Source: Strongylocentrotus purpuratus (taxonomy: Eukaryota; Echinodermata; Echinoidea; Camarodonta; Strongylocentrotidae). From it: a stretch of DNA of 64,000 nt. Every line of letters starts with the position of its first letter. Position 1 is the first letter of the stretch. Positions 1-11,435 of the stretch are shown here, in pieces. The notes below the pieces were generated by a model that had not been told where the DNA came from, did not search any database, and saw only the letters and a program-made list of their open reading frames with translations. The translations under genes were made by a program, and so were the position numbers. The DNA lies in contig NW_022145609.1 of NCBI RefSeq assembly GCF_000002235.5, positions 5,215,214 through 5,279,213 of the forward strand, in the 5' to 3' direction.

Positions 1-453
1 AAGTTTTCTCCTTTCGCGCTAAGCGCGGAATTTTTGGCGTTTCATCACAATATAGAGAAAGGAAGACGATTCATCGTACCGTTTTGGACTCTTATTAAAC
101 CCTATTCATCTGAATTCAGTTTCCCCCCCACTCGCGCGAAGCGCGAAAGCTTTGACGTTTCCTTTAATTATGAGAGAAGGAAGACGATTCGTTGTACTGG
201 CTCGATTCGTCTAAATGAATTTTCCCCTTCCGCGCGAAGCGCGGAATTTTCGGCGTTTCATCACAAAAGAAAGGAAGACGATTCGTCGTACCGTTGTTGA
301 CTCTTAAACCTTGTTTGAATTTGGTTTCCCCGAAAGTTTTAAACCTCTGATTTCTTTAGCTGATATTATAGGAAAGTGAAACTTCGAGAAAATACAAGTA
401 TTGTAGTTGTAGTCACTCGCGAAGTCGTCACAGCGAATAAGAAGTCGTAGGGA

Positions 454-491
454 GAGATGTATATTGTCGGTCGACCGACAATATACATCTC
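454..491. repeat. 38-bp perfect palindrome centred on GTCGAC
   Basis: The two strands read identically across this stretch, with the centre between 472 and 473. The same palindrome is longer (44 bp) in the sister MITE at 17263-17306, so it is a conserved part of the element. Confidence 0.9.
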
Positions 492-604
492 ACCGACTTC
501 AAACTTCTGCATTGATATAGTACACGAGGATTGAGCAAGAATACCGACAAAGCTGACCCGACATAGCAACATATTTACCCGTGTCTTTCTTGCTCCCTCG
601 ACGA

Positions 605-1010
605 GACGACTCCACCCAACACCCCCTTTTCTCTTTAACTCCCACTCTCAGACTCTTACCTCCCTCTCTCTCCTCTCTTTCACACCCCCCCCGTTTCTAT
701 TGTTTCCCTTTCACTCTTTTTTCTTTTTTTCCTTTTCTTTCTTTTCCTTTCTTTCCTCTCCTCCCTCTTTTTCTTTTTTCTCTTTCTTTCTTCTCTTTTC
801 TTTCCTTTCTTTTCCTTTCTTTCCTTTCTTTCCTTTCTTTTCCTTTATTTCTTTTCTTTTTCCTTTTCTTTTTTCTTTTCTTTTCCTTTCCCTCTCTTTT
901 TTCCCTCTCTTTTTTTCCCTCTCTTTTTTTCCCTCTCTTTTTTTCCCTCTCTTTCCCCCCTCTCTTTTTTCCCCTCTCTTTTTTTCCCTTCCCCTTTCCT
1001 CTTTTTCCCG
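605..1010. repeat. polypyrimidine tract inside hAT-like MITE
   Basis: About 400 bases are almost entirely C and T on the plus strand (TTTCTTTTCC-type). Matching tracts occupy the same place in the copies at 17.4-17.74 kb and 26.54-26.84 kb. The long Phe/Ser/Pro- or Lys/Glu-rich reading frames here are translations of this tract and are not genes. Confidence 0.9.
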
Positions 1011-1384
1011 ACGCCAGCGCAATTTTACCGACAATATCCTGACAGGTGGGGGGGGGGGGGGGGGTGTCGCACCCCCCACACCCCCCCCCTTTGGCGACGC
1101 CCCTGTATGTACACTATGATACTAAGAACGACAACAACAAATTACACCCAAAGTCTAACTATTAAAAAGTAAATAACTAATTATTAGCAGGGAGCGGATT
1201 AATTGTATCGTGACAATAGATGGCACTAGAGTACTATTACACACGGTCAGAGCTATTCTGACTGCAAATTCAATCGCAATGACTTTACAAAAACTGCTGA
1301 TTTACTGACGTTACGTATTCGAGATACAATCATGATTTGGGTGAAATCACTCTTAGTCGCTTGGGGGCACGTTTAATAATGAGA

Positions 1385-2160
1385 AGAAAAAGGGGTCACA
1401 CTTATCGAAAGGGATAAATCACTTATTAGAACAGAAAAGGAGCACGTGGCAAACACAAAGGGTAATTATCAGAGGTGAGAATGGGGTAATCCTTACACCT
1501 ACACAAAAAGCACTCACCAGGGATGACATAATGCACTTATGAGAAAGGGAAATGGGAATTTTTCGATGGAAAAGGGGCAACCATAAGATTTTGATTGGGG
1601 CATCAATCAAAAGTGAAAAATAGCATTTATCGCACCTGAAAAAGGGTATAGGTCCCTTATTAGAAAGAAATAGGGGCACGTATCATTGTTAAAATGGAAA
1701 TTATCAGAGGTGAAAAGTAACACATATCGCACCTGTAAAGGGGGCACTGACCAAATATAAAAAGGGGCGCTCATGAGAATGAAAAAGGGCACTTATAATA
1801 AAAGAAAATGTGCATTAGTTGAAGAAAAGTGGAGGGGCATTTATTAGAGTTTATAGGGGGCATTTATGAAAAGAGGGAGGATTCTATTATAAACAAGAAA
1901 AAGAGGCACATGTCAAAACGGGACAGTTATCAGGGATGAAAGGGAGTAATTATAAAAAGGGGGAAGGAGGCACGTATTGCAACGGAAAATGGGACACGTG
2001 GCACAATAAAAGGGACACTTATCAAATGTGATAAGGGGTAGGGGCACTTTTACATATTAATAGGGGCACTTTTAGAAGTAAAAGGGGCACTTTTCTACGT
2101 AATGAGGGGCGCTTTTAGGGTACTTAAAAAATGTGGGGGCACGGTGCCCCCATCCCCCGG
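1385..2160. repeat. degenerate minisatellite with GGGGCAC motif
   Basis: The motif AAAAGGGGCACTTAT and variants recur irregularly about every 20-45 bp. The tract ends in a short palindrome (GGGGGCAC/GTGCCCCC near 2135-2152). No coding potential is seen. It may be the body of an unrecognised element. Confidence 0.6.
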
Positions 2161-3480
2161 GAGGGCCGCCTCCGATTCGGAAAATTTCAGATATGCACTT
2201 TCCAGTCAAATAAAACAAAAATATATACCCTATCACTGACCGACCATGCGAAATTGCCGTCCAAATTCGCAGTTTTGAAGACAATTCAACTTGGTCTTAA
2301 ATGGCGATCTTTATACTTTTGTGTTATATACTTTGATGACGTCATCGCAAAGTTATCGCAAAAATGATGGATTTACTATGCATTATATATAACAATACGT
2401 TTTAGGCTTGCAGTACAATTTGCACAGATGACAATGGTTTCAGAATGACTGTAATGCCCTTTTGAATGACACCAAATACGGTTTATTTCACGCAGAAATG
2501 CCCGGCAGCCAAACACACACACACAAAAAAAGGGTTCTAGAAAAAGATTTCATGGCGTTTTAGGGTCATGCATGGCACCCATGCTTTAACTCTTGCGAAA
2601 ATACTAATTAACAAGATGCGGGTGAATGCCAGGCGAATTTTTTACTAAAAATGTCATAAAATTGTAATTTCTATTTTTTTGACAAAATATATTTTGTCTT
2701 TAAAATTATGGAATTTACTAATGTAGAACGCTGCAAAAAAAAGAAATTTTCTTGTAAATTCAGGTTTTCTCAATCTATTCAAACTTAGCCTAGCCCTCTT
2801 AGCCCAGTTAAAAGCCGTCTTAGGCTCATGTATAGCATACTGTATAACTAAGTGCAGAAATGTTGTTATTTACGTTTTAGGGTTTTCACTTAATTCCTAA
2901 ATTACATTATGATACATTTATATGTGTAAAATCTTGTTAAGGGTGGCGGACTTGAATATCAGGTAAAGTGTCATAAACAGAAAATAAAATAGTGTTTCCT
3001 TGTTTCACTTCAGTTATATGTCTGGTCAAATGGTCTCGTATATTATTTTAGTGAGGAATGTTTGTATCAAAGCGAAACGAAGTAATAACCAAATTTAGAC
3101 ATGCTTCAACTTCAAATAGTTTTTCATCGTAATTTTACTCTAAAGAATCTATTAGACGAACATGAGTTTGAGCTTCTACGCACCCACGCTCGTAAGTTTA
3201 CCATCAGTGATCGGTTATTTTTTTCTTTAATGTTGAACCTACAGAGTACGTGAACATCATTACAAATGATTTCAATCAAAATACATTTCCTTCCAGAATG
3301 TTACTTTCAAATGTGTTTTTCTTTCTCCTTCACCCTTGTTACAAGCCCAGCCGTATGAAATATCATATTCACCTACGATACTGTGACATGATATAAAAAG
3401 TGTAACAGGCCGTATATCATGGTATGACTGATGGGGATCGGACATAGATTTATGTGGTTTCCAGGCAAAGTCACTATTTG
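2161..3480. other. intergenic DNA, no gene recognised
   Basis: AT-rich sequence with only short open frames on both strands. A short CA run lies near 2510. No known domain, RNA gene or terminal repeat was found. Confidence 0.5.
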
Positions 3481-3486
3481 GCTCTA

Positions 3487-3530
3487 TCTCTTTCTCTCTT
3501 TCTCTCTTTCCCTCTCTCTCTCCCTATCCC

Positions 3531-3567
<37 letters not shown>

Positions 3568-3568
3568 T
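3487..3568. repeat. CT microsatellite
   Basis: Interrupted (CT)n/(TCTCTT)n run. It is followed by 1.9 kb (3569-5500) with no gene recognised, containing poly-T and poly-G runs at about 3862-3930. Confidence 0.85.
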
Positions 3569-3899
3569 TGTGTTAAAAAAGTCCAGGGTCCATGAGTAAA
3601 CCCATATCGTTTACGTAATATAAACTAAAACTAAGAAGAAGAAGAACAACAACAAAAAAACACTACACACACAACAAGTTCTATAACACAATGTTTTTAA
3701 TTTAGCCTCCTTCCTACATGATGTATTAATGACATAATTATTTCATGGCTTTAGTAATTTTAAAGAATATTAAAATAATCCCTCTTACACGTCAACATGG
3801 TCAATCAGACCATGTCGTTCATGTCAATGATAGTTGAGTTTCGGTATAGAGGGCGCTGTACATTTTTTTTTTTTTTTTTTAATTCATTTATTTATTTTT

Positions 3900-3931
<32 letters not shown>

Positions 3932-5520
3932 GAGATAATGACGAACTGAGTGTCAACTTCGGAAGAGCATACAATATGGATGACAACATCCTCTTTGTTT
4001 GCTCAAAATCGGTTAAAAAACGGCTGAAATATCCATAATAATGACCATTTCTAATTTGTGGGGCTCCACAAAATTCGCTAATTTTGAACCAGCCGTTGAA
4101 AGACAACTAAATGCTTACACTTTTCAAACAAATGTTTTTAATAAGTTGTTGATGATATTTCTATTTAACCATTATTTCAACACAACATAACATGCATAAT
4201 TTTATTATTAAAAAGAGTTGAAACCAATGACTTTTTAGAGAATGCCCACATGTGGTTTAACGGCTCTCTTTATTGTCAACAGGATTATTACTTAGTCGTT
4301 TGTAATTTGTGTATACCTTTCGAGCATGATGCAGCTGTAAGTATTAGTTTGAAATGTAATGGTGCAGGTTTTGGTTTCTCACATTTAGTTTGACCAAAAC
4401 TGTACTCTCCATACCAAAACTAAACTATTCCTATATCAATCTTAAGTTGATTCTCCCTTCCGCTACAAGTCAAGAAAGTAATTGCCCACAATGTCATTGG
4501 CAGGAATTTCCATCTTGAAAAGAATGTGAAAAGGACTTTTTGATTCGATGACTATTTTGCTTGCTGTGTTTGGAACAGCGAACATAACAAATTTCCCGTA
4601 TAAACTACTTACGCACCCACCCACACATTCTCCTTTTTGCTTTTCCATAAATTGTATTTGTATTCAATATTAGAACAATACAAAAACTCTCAAAATATAA
4701 TTATTTTTTATTCCTAATAACATAATTATATTAACTTGATGAATGAATGAACACACTACTCACTCAGTGGATGTCTGCTAACATTCTCAACTCAAGAAAT
4801 ATACTAAATAAGTACGTTAACCAGGCTGAAAAATAGAGCTACACTTTAACAAACTCACGGTGGAGAGGAAAATAAATCTTAATCAATACTAAGTTGCTCC
4901 CACTTCAGAAAAGGTACTCCCAGCTTTTCCATTCTAATGGCTATTTTCTTTTCCTCATTCCTACAATTAAAAATGGTTTTCTTCATCTTTTCTGAAGTTG
5001 GTAGTTGCCCCCCCCCCGATCTTGACATAAATATAACATACTTCGTCATGAAAATTATAGTATTACAGATTTGTATTCTATATGAACTACCTGCCACCCA
5101 ACAAATGTATCTCGCTATTCTAAATCTTTAAAGTTGTACTAAAGCCTGCCACATCCTTTGAACGCTCCCGCAAGATAAAAAATAATATTTATATGTTTCT
5201 ATATTTCCTGTTTACAAAACGAATAAATTATCACCGACAAAATCAAATCTATGAAGATGCTCATTAGTATATACTGTATAGCTCCATGCAATAATTTAAA
5301 TTGAAATTCTCGTTGTTTTCTAATGAGTATAGTAATCGAACGCACGCACGTACGCACACAAACACATATATCATTCTCTATATTCACCTCCACTCTCTCT
5401 GTATCCGTTTTCCACTCCACCATATCTATTTCTCTCTTCGTTTTGATTTACATGTGATTAATCACCTCAACCTGTCATTCACTTCCTCTCCAAATCCATT
5501 TTTCATTCTCTTCATATCAT

Positions 5521-5763
5521 ACCGGTGTGTTGGCTCAGTCAGTAGAGCGTCCGCCTCACAACCGGATAGGTCGTGGGTTCGAACCCCGGCCGCGTCATAC
5601 CAAAAGACGTTAAAAGAGCTACCTTGTTTGGCGTTCAACAATAAGGGATAGAGCAACGTCGATCTGGCGCTGTTCAGTGGCTGCCGGGCTCACGATCAAT
5701 TTGGCAAAAAGAATTTCCATTTTCGGTTTAATACGATTTGGAGTGGACAAAAGATTATTATTA

Positions 5764-5808
<45 letters not shown>
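5521..5808 (+). repeat. tRNA-derived SINE with TTA tail
   Basis: The head shows a pol III A-box-like TTGGCTCAGTCAGTAGAG and a B box GGTTCGAACCC at tRNA-like spacing. The head does not pair cleanly as a functional tRNA. An unrelated body of about 150 bp and a long (TTA)n tail (from about 5757) follow, as in tRNA-derived SINEs. No clear target duplication was found. Confidence 0.75.
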
Positions 5809-6960
5809 GTATTCATCTCTTCCAAGTAATAGTGATAACATTCACGAAGTCATGTACGCACGTGTAACTAGGGTGGCGCGGGGTACGAGGTTTCGAAAAC
5901 ACCCGAGCAGATATCGTTTCAAGAAGGAATTTAAATATCTACCACAGACTATGATAGACTAATGCGATGAAGAAATCAAGAAGGACATATTTTTATGTGG
6001 ACATTAGCTAGACTCGTGACTAGAATAATCGAACAGAAAATCGCCATGGCTCTATAACAGGTCTAAAAAGAAGGGGGTGGTGATGTCAATGCCATTTTGA
6101 CATAGTACAAATTGTTGTCACTATCTCCCCCCCTCTCCTATTGCACGAGAAACATTGTTCATTGTATGACTACATTTCCACGGGCTTTCAGGAGGACACC
6201 TTTGACAGTTACATTCGTTTTTATGTTCATATTTCCGGGTAAAAATAATGTCCTAAATTTTCCTGGCTGAAAGAAGAAAATCCCTCTCATTCCATAATTA
6301 TCTTCTGTAATTTCGTTTTGAAAAGACAACAGATTGCTACTTTTCAGGATCTCGCATTTCTCATCACTGATTATGCATGTTTAAAAATACTCAAATTAGA
6401 CGGGGACACCCCATCCTCCTCCTTTCTCGCTCCGTTCATCCATAGTTTTGACCTGTTCGTCTAAACTATGAGAAACACAGATACACATAAATTTTGTTGT
6501 AATACGCCATAATATTCCTTTGGCACAGTGTTTTACATTGAAAAGGTGAACTATCATACATCAATGTGATAATAATGTGTGAAGTATTCAAAATGCTATT
6601 AAAAACATGCATATTTTGTTGTGACTGGCATAATTTACAGAAATGTACATAAATGTATATCATTATAAAGGATTAAGCTATTCCACAGTCATGTTCGACA
6701 TGTTTGATGGCGAGAATTTATACATTTACAGAGATCGGTATTCTTGAGATAATCCCCTTGACACCGAGAGATTTAAGATACAATGTTGTATTAAAAAGAC
6801 AATGAGAAAAAACCTTAATTTTACCTCGAATTATCATCATAGCTTCTCGTGTTATGTTCCAAATCTTAATCTACAGAAAAGTTCGTTGATAAAGAGGTTT
6901 CATGGATATGGCTTTTGGTTGCCTTGAAGAGATTCACTTCTCCATAAATACTTACACTAA
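5809..6960. other. intergenic DNA, no gene recognised
   Basis: Only short unrelated open frames and no recognised repeat. Confidence 0.45.
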
Positions 6961-6963
6961 CAC

Positions 6964-7167
6964 TTACCGGTGCACACTACATGATCCGGCTGCGATCTGT
7001 TTATGGAAGAAGTAAGCTTGAAATCCCCTAAAAGTTAGATTTTATTAATCCATGAATAAACAAATCCTCAATTATTAAACATTTTACATGTTAAAATGTT
7101 CATATAAAATGCTGTTGTAAATTCTTCCAAAATCGATCGCAGTCACATCGTGTAGTGTGCGCTAAGC
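6964..7167. mobile_element. small foldback MITE
   Basis: Imperfect terminal inverted repeats pair GGTGCACACTACATGAT...CTGCGATC on the left with GATCGCAG...GTAGTGTGCGC on the right. There is no coding capacity. The superfamily is not certain. Confidence 0.5.
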
Positions 7168-7282
7168 CTTAGAGTAATGTGAATCAATATAAACCTTTAA
7201 ATGCAAAATTCTCTTATTCAGCAAATGGTGATTGTAATTCTAATATTGAAAAACAGAGAGAAACTGCGTTACAAGTATTATA

Positions 7283-7741
7283 CAGTAGGCTTGCGGGTGC
7301 ACCATGTGAGAGAGAGAGGGAGGATTGAGGAGTCATGAAAAGGACTCTCGGTAATCTTTCTTGAATGTTTTGTAGTCCTGAAAAGGACTGTTGGTATAGT
7401 CTTGAAAAAGACTGTTGGTTATCTTTCTTAGCTTATAGTCCCAAGGAGAACTATAGCGCTTGGAGAGCATGAGGGCGGGAGTGGCTCGACGTTTCGAACA
7501 CTCCTGACGACGGATAGTCAACCTGTTCGAAAAGTCGAGCTACTCCAGCCCTCATCCTCTCCAAGCGCTATAGTTCTCCTCAGAACTATAAGCTAAGAAA
7601 GATAACCAACAGTTTTTTCAAGACTATACTAACAGTCCTTTTCAGGACTACAAAACCCTAAAGAAAGATTACCGAGAGTCTTTTTTTAGGACTCCTCAAT
7701 CCTCCCTCTCTCTCTCACATGGTGCACCCGCAAACCTACTG
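7283..7741. mobile_element. foldback element flanked by TA (Tc1/mariner-like MITE)
   Basis: Two arms of about 215 bp, highly similar and inverted, flank a short unpaired centre near 7512. The outer ends are CAGTAGG...CCTACTG, with TA at 7281-7282 and again at 7742-7743. A TA duplication and CAGT-type ends fit Tc1/mariner MITEs. A transcript through it would fold into a hairpin of about 200 bp. No transposase is present. The stretch 7748-8063 beyond it holds only a GATGAT-rich tract. Confidence 0.75.
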
Positions 7742-8063
7742 TATAATCTACATCACCATGCAAGCCGACACTTACAAGCATACAAGTATTATAAAGATTT
7801 GCATCCAACCATGTCATAAAACCATCATACCACGAGGATACACGTTAATTCTATGATTGCCAATTATCTAACCGATTTTCTTACAGATTTAAGTTCCAAT
7901 GTAAACCTTTAACAGAAACAAAAACAAGAACATCAGAAACAATAATGCTAATGGCGATGGTGATGATGTTGATGATCGTGATGATGATAATGACGACGAC
8001 AAACACTTTATTTACTTTCTCTAGGTTCCTACATGACTGTTAACTAACAAGTCCCTGGTTATA

Positions 8064-8567
8064 CTACTCGTTTGGGATCAAGTCATTTGTTCTTAGATTA
8101 GTCAGATTTTTGGTCAATTCATCCCAGAAACATTCTTGTCCTCTTGCGTCCTCAGTCCAGTGGATATAGGGTCTGCCATCATTAAGATACAACCTCGCCA
8201 AGAATGGCATTTCGTCATCTGGGATGTCTTCGGGGAAGACCACGACTACAAATTCAGTCAAAGTGTCACTCACGTGGTCCATGGCCGTCCGGAACTTGAG
8301 TATGAACCAGCGGTCTTGCACTGCAGCTCTGCTGAGCACTATGATGGTCTTGTAACTGTGGCTCACCACGTAATGGACGGAATCTAACGAATGCATACCT
8401 AATACAAGGTCTTCGTCACCGAAGATGTTCCTCTGAAACTGTGGTAGCCGTTCTCCGAGAGCCGGTCGGAGCTGTTCGCGAATCCATTCTTCGTCATCTT
8501 CGCCATCGTCGAAGAAAATGATGTTCACGTCAAACTCGTAGTCATTGTGGTCTCGAGCGTCTCGCAT
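8064..8567 (-). CDS. TIR-domain protein fragment, Toll-like-receptor type
   Basis: The 167-aa frame is a nearly complete TIR domain, the cytoplasmic module by which Toll-like receptors recruit MyD88-type adaptors. Box 1 is seen as EFDVNIIFF (about residues 11-19) and a box 2/BB-loop equivalent as FGDEDLVLG. The core helix/strand is SYKTIIVLSRAAVQDRWF, and box 3 is CFWDEL near the end. The pattern (VVVFPEDIPDDEMPFLARLYL, then a C-terminal LIPNE) resembles echinoderm TLR tails. No leucine-rich repeats or membrane segment lie upstream. Only 2 bp beyond the first Met begins a MITE (8570), followed by a DIRS-like fossil. It is therefore probably a TLR fragment cut by rearrangement, or a stand-alone TIR exon. 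The coding frame itself is uninterrupted. Confidence 0.8.
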   Translation of the reverse strand: MRDARDHNDYEFDVNIIFFDDGEDDEEWIREQLRPALGERLPQFQRNIFGDEDLVLGMHSLDSVHYVVSHSYKTIIVLSRAAVQDRWFILKFRTAMDHVSDTLTEFVVVVFPEDIPDDEMPFLARLYLNDGRPYIHWTEDARGQECFWDELTKNLTNLRTNDLIPNE

Positions 8568-8569
8568 CT

Positions 8570-8738
8570 TAGTCCAGATTCAGTCCGTTCGTTCTTTTTA
8601 TCCCCCACATACAGCGCGGTCTCTCCACTGATCGCGCAAGATTTAGAGGAATGGCTAGGTCTACTTTCAACGTTGAGGGTGTGTTATTTTATCAGCTGAT
8701 TGGGTGCGCTAAACGAAAACGGTACAGAGGCTGGACTA
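8570..8738. mobile_element. Mutator-like MITE, short copy (no target duplication)
   Basis: TAGTCCAG at the left and CTGGACTA at the right form the terminal inverted repeat. The sequence matches the longer copy at 14181-14424 but lacks two internal pieces of 33 and 42 bp. Unlike that copy, its flanks (TIR exon on the left, recombinase fossil on the right) do not match each other, which suggests a recombination junction. Confidence 0.65.
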
Positions 8739-9492
8739 CACTTCCAATGGACCAGATCCTAGCCCGAGCAGGATGGTCTTCAGAGAAAACGTTCAGGAAG
8801 TTCTACAGGAAACCTTTTGAAAACAAGAGAACTTTACCCAGGCAGTCTTACAAGATAGCACACTGCTTTAAGAACTGCATCAGAAGGCTTTTCAATAGAA
8901 CTGGCATTTAGAGACCAGCTGTCTAATTAATAGAACTGGGATTAAGAAACCAGATGGCTAGAATAAGCTAGATACAGAAACGAACAATGTTTTTGCAACA
9001 TTATGACGTCTTATATATGGATGTCTTGTATGTGAAATGTTTTGCCACATGTATGAACAGACTACAATAACTGTCAAATATGGTGAGTCATTGGTTCGAA
9101 GCATCCAATTCAATCTGCATAATCAGTGTTCACTTTTCCATACATGTTGGTTGTTCCAAATGTGGCTACTATGCTTCAAAATCTCATGTAATTTCGAACG
9201 ACGAAATATGATATAAAATAGTAAGATTAAACGAGAACTTACCGTTTGAAGTTTGATCTTTATTTTATGAATATTTAGGAGGAAGTTATTACATGCCCTC
9301 CTCACCCACCCAAACTTCAAACTTAAGTGTAAGTTCCCTGTTCCTTACTATTGAGAGTAGCCACATTTGTAGCTTTGAATATTGACTGCGCATGCGCTTG
9401 GCGGGATCTCATGTAATAACTTCCTCCTAAATATTCATAAAATAAAGATCAAACTTCAAACGGTAAGTTCTCGTTTAATCTTACTATTTTAT
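8739..9492 (+). mobile_element. DIRS-like (tyrosine-recombinase) element fossil, 3' part
   Basis: The left part encodes the C-terminal piece of a tyrosine recombinase (ILARAGWSSEKTFRKFYRKP), the signature of DIRS/Ngaro-type retroelements. The right part contains inverted terminal and internal complementary sequences, as DIRS elements have. Only the 3' fragment is present; reverse transcriptase and gag-like parts are absent. It is broken and old. Confidence 0.6.
9213..9492. repeat. inverted repeat with two arms of about 83 bp, probable DIRS-like terminus
   Basis: The left arm (9213-9295) and right arm (9410-9492) are near-perfect reverse complements separated by about 114 bp. Each arm carries a CGGTAAGT-like motif pointing outward. 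A further inverted match links AGTAGCCACATTTG in the spacer with the flank near 9160, as expected for a DIRS internal complementary region. The right edge cuts directly into a LINE endonuclease frame. Confidence 0.65.
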
Positions 9493-10502
9493 CGTGATGG
9501 CGGAACCATGTTTCCTGAATACATAATAAGTGAATGGTTTTAACCTTTTTTTTTTAGAGTTTAAGTAAAGCATTAACTCATCCCCATGTCCCCTTAATCC
9601 CTGTGCATTCCACTGTAGGATGCGAAATGCCATCTTAATTCCTTTAATTAACTCGCTTGCATTTGTTTAACATTTAAGAGCTGAAACACAGCACCTCTCC
9701 TTCTGACTTATCTTTCATAATTTGGATCATTAGGTGTAGAAAAAGGTTATCAATTCCTCGTTTGTTGCGTTAGTTATACAATTTTCCTTAAGTTGTGAAG
9801 ACAGTCGCCCTGTCTTTTTGCTTGTCTGCCTATCTTGGCGTTGTGGCAAGGGAGGATCTGCCTTTGGGGTGAGATCCGGAAACGAATGAGAGTGGGGGTG
9901 GGGTGGTTTTGCTTTACTGTGTTTAGACCTACAGATGATTGAGGATTATTTGCAGTTTTAACCTGTTGTTGGGGAAGAGCTAGTTTACGCTCCAATGGTA
10001 TTGGAGCTTGCGCTTGCATATTTTCTTTTTCTTCTTTCAATTGGCCAGCAGCTTGAGCATAGCTGAGATTATTCAGCACTTTTATCTTTTGAACTTCTTG
10101 TGCTTTTTTCTGCTTGTTCGCATCTATTATATGCAGCGGAATGCTCACCTCCACAATTTACACATTTGGGAGTGTCCTTTTTTATGCAATCGTCGAAACT
10201 ATGCTCCTCTCCACATCTGACACATCTCTGTTTCTGTTTACAAACAGCAATGGTGTGGCCATATCTTTGGCAGTTAAAACACCTGGGGCTTGAAGGTATA
10301 TAGGGTTAGACCTTTATTTGTTTAAAGCAAAGAATGATGTCTTGGGGAAGTACTGTAGCTTCAAATGATACAATTACACTCCAAGTTGGGACTAAATCTA
10401 CACGAACATTTAAATCTTGAGGTTCTTCCCTCTTTCGATTTTTCCTTGCCATTCTTTTCACGTTAACTACCTTTTGACTCTTTAGTTCTGTTTCTGTCCG
10501 TT
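9493..10502 (-). mobile_element. I/Jockey-type LINE: ORF1 zinc knuckles and start of ORF2
   Basis: On the minus strand, ORF1 shows gag-like CCHC knuckles: CFNCQRYGHTIAVC, CVRCGEEHSFDDC and CVNCGGEHSAAYNRC, at about 10285-10130. A basic RNA-binding stretch lies upstream (10306-10502). The frame shifts after the third knuckle into a segment with LSYAQAAGQL. ORF2 begins at 9632 with the endonuclease start MAFRILQWNAQGLRGHG and reaches QETW after a further frameshift. It is then cut at 9492 by the DIRS-like terminus. It is a 3'-interrupted, inactive copy. Confidence 0.8.
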
Positions 10503-10575
10503 TAAACCCCACTGCACTACTTGTAACTACTTGCTCCCTCTATATAGAAAACAGTGCATAAGCGGTGCCCGTTGA
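10503..10575. repeat. MITE fragment (GCCCCACTG family)
   Basis: TTTAAACCCCACTGCACTACTTG and CTCCCTCTATATAG match the dispersed family at 37037-37145, 43245-43429 and 63085-63225. It lies within or at the 5' edge of the LINE ORF1. Confidence 0.55.
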
Positions 10576-11032
10576 AGTGGCTATTAATTTTTATATTATA
10601 GCCTTTTGACAAGGCAGTTATTAACTTATCAGACCCCTGTTGGATTATGGGTGCGAAGCTAATATGATTCAGCATATGATCATGTGAAGAACTATCTATT
10701 AACCATTCAATACCAAACACTTAAATTGTGTACATGAGCATTGCCTGGTACTTCTCTGGAGTCTTTACAGGTGGATAAAGGTAAATTACCTTTAGAATTA
10801 AGACGATCCAATGCTTAATTTGGTTTACAAAGCAAAAATCAGGCAATATAACGACCATCCACTTGGGCATTCTTTAAAAAATTGCTGGCAATTTGAATAT
10901 GGGAAAAACCAAAAAGTACGTCAACCTTTTGGTCTTAGAGTCCTAGAGGACTAGATTCGCTATTCAAGTGAAACTTATGCTCCCCCTCCTATACCACCTT
11001 GGCATCTCGCTCCTTTAGAACTGTCGTTAGAG

Positions 11033-11209
11033 CAGTGGCGGATCCAGGGGGGGGGGCCGGGGGCCCGCCCTCCCCCCCCCTTGAGAAAAAAATCATGTAA
11101 AATCACGTGATTTTTACCTTTTTTGGGCCCCCCCCCCTGGCGCTCAAGGGGGGGGGGGGTGCAAATTGAATTTTTTTTGAGGATCAAAAAAAAAAAAAAT
11201 GTGCTCACT

Positions 11210-11242
<33 letters not shown>

Positions 11243-11435
11243 ACTGAGCAAATTTTTGGCCGGCGCGTTTTTCAAATTTTCGGGAGCAAAAAAAAAAAAA
11301 AAAAAAAAAATTGTGCTCTACCCCCCCCCCCCCCCACTGAGCGACTTTTCGGCCGGCGCGATTTTCAAATTTTCGGGAGCAAAAAAAAAAAAAAAGTTGG
11401 GCCCCCTCCCCTAAGAAATCCTGGATCCGCGCCTG
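11033..11435. mobile_element. hAT-like MITE with perfect 8-bp target duplication
   Basis: Ends CAGTGGCGGATCCAGG and CCTGGATCCGCGCCTG are flanked by CGTTAGAG at 11025-11032 and 11436-11443. Removing the element restores the local LINE reading frame. The interior holds long G, C and A runs and two tandem copies of a 'TTTTCGGGAGCAAAAA' module. It does not encode protein. Confidence 0.92.

Larger units (their letters stand above)
1..1105 (+). mobile_element. hAT-like MITE, copy 1 (left end outside window)
   Basis: This is the right-hand part of a non-autonomous element whose intact relatives lie at 16003-17763 and 25873-26954. It holds three tandem units of about 100-125 bp (cores near 20, 134 and 229) built round CGCGCGAAGCGCG. 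A near-palindrome (454-491), a C/T-only tract, a poly-G run (from about 1047) and the right terminus GGCGACGCCCCTG ending at 1105 follow. No transposase reading frame is seen. The hAT assignment comes from the 8-bp target duplication of the copy at 16003. Confidence 0.75.

Noticed and set aside
5521-5600. Functional tRNA gene
   Set aside because: A and B boxes are present, but the acceptor and T stems do not pair and a SINE body with TTA tail follows. The same reasoning applies to 51385-51475, 56332-56410 and 59886-59960.
9774-10303. Plus-strand frames over the LINE ORF1
   Set aside because: The minus strand carries the zinc-knuckle protein; the plus-strand frames are shadows.
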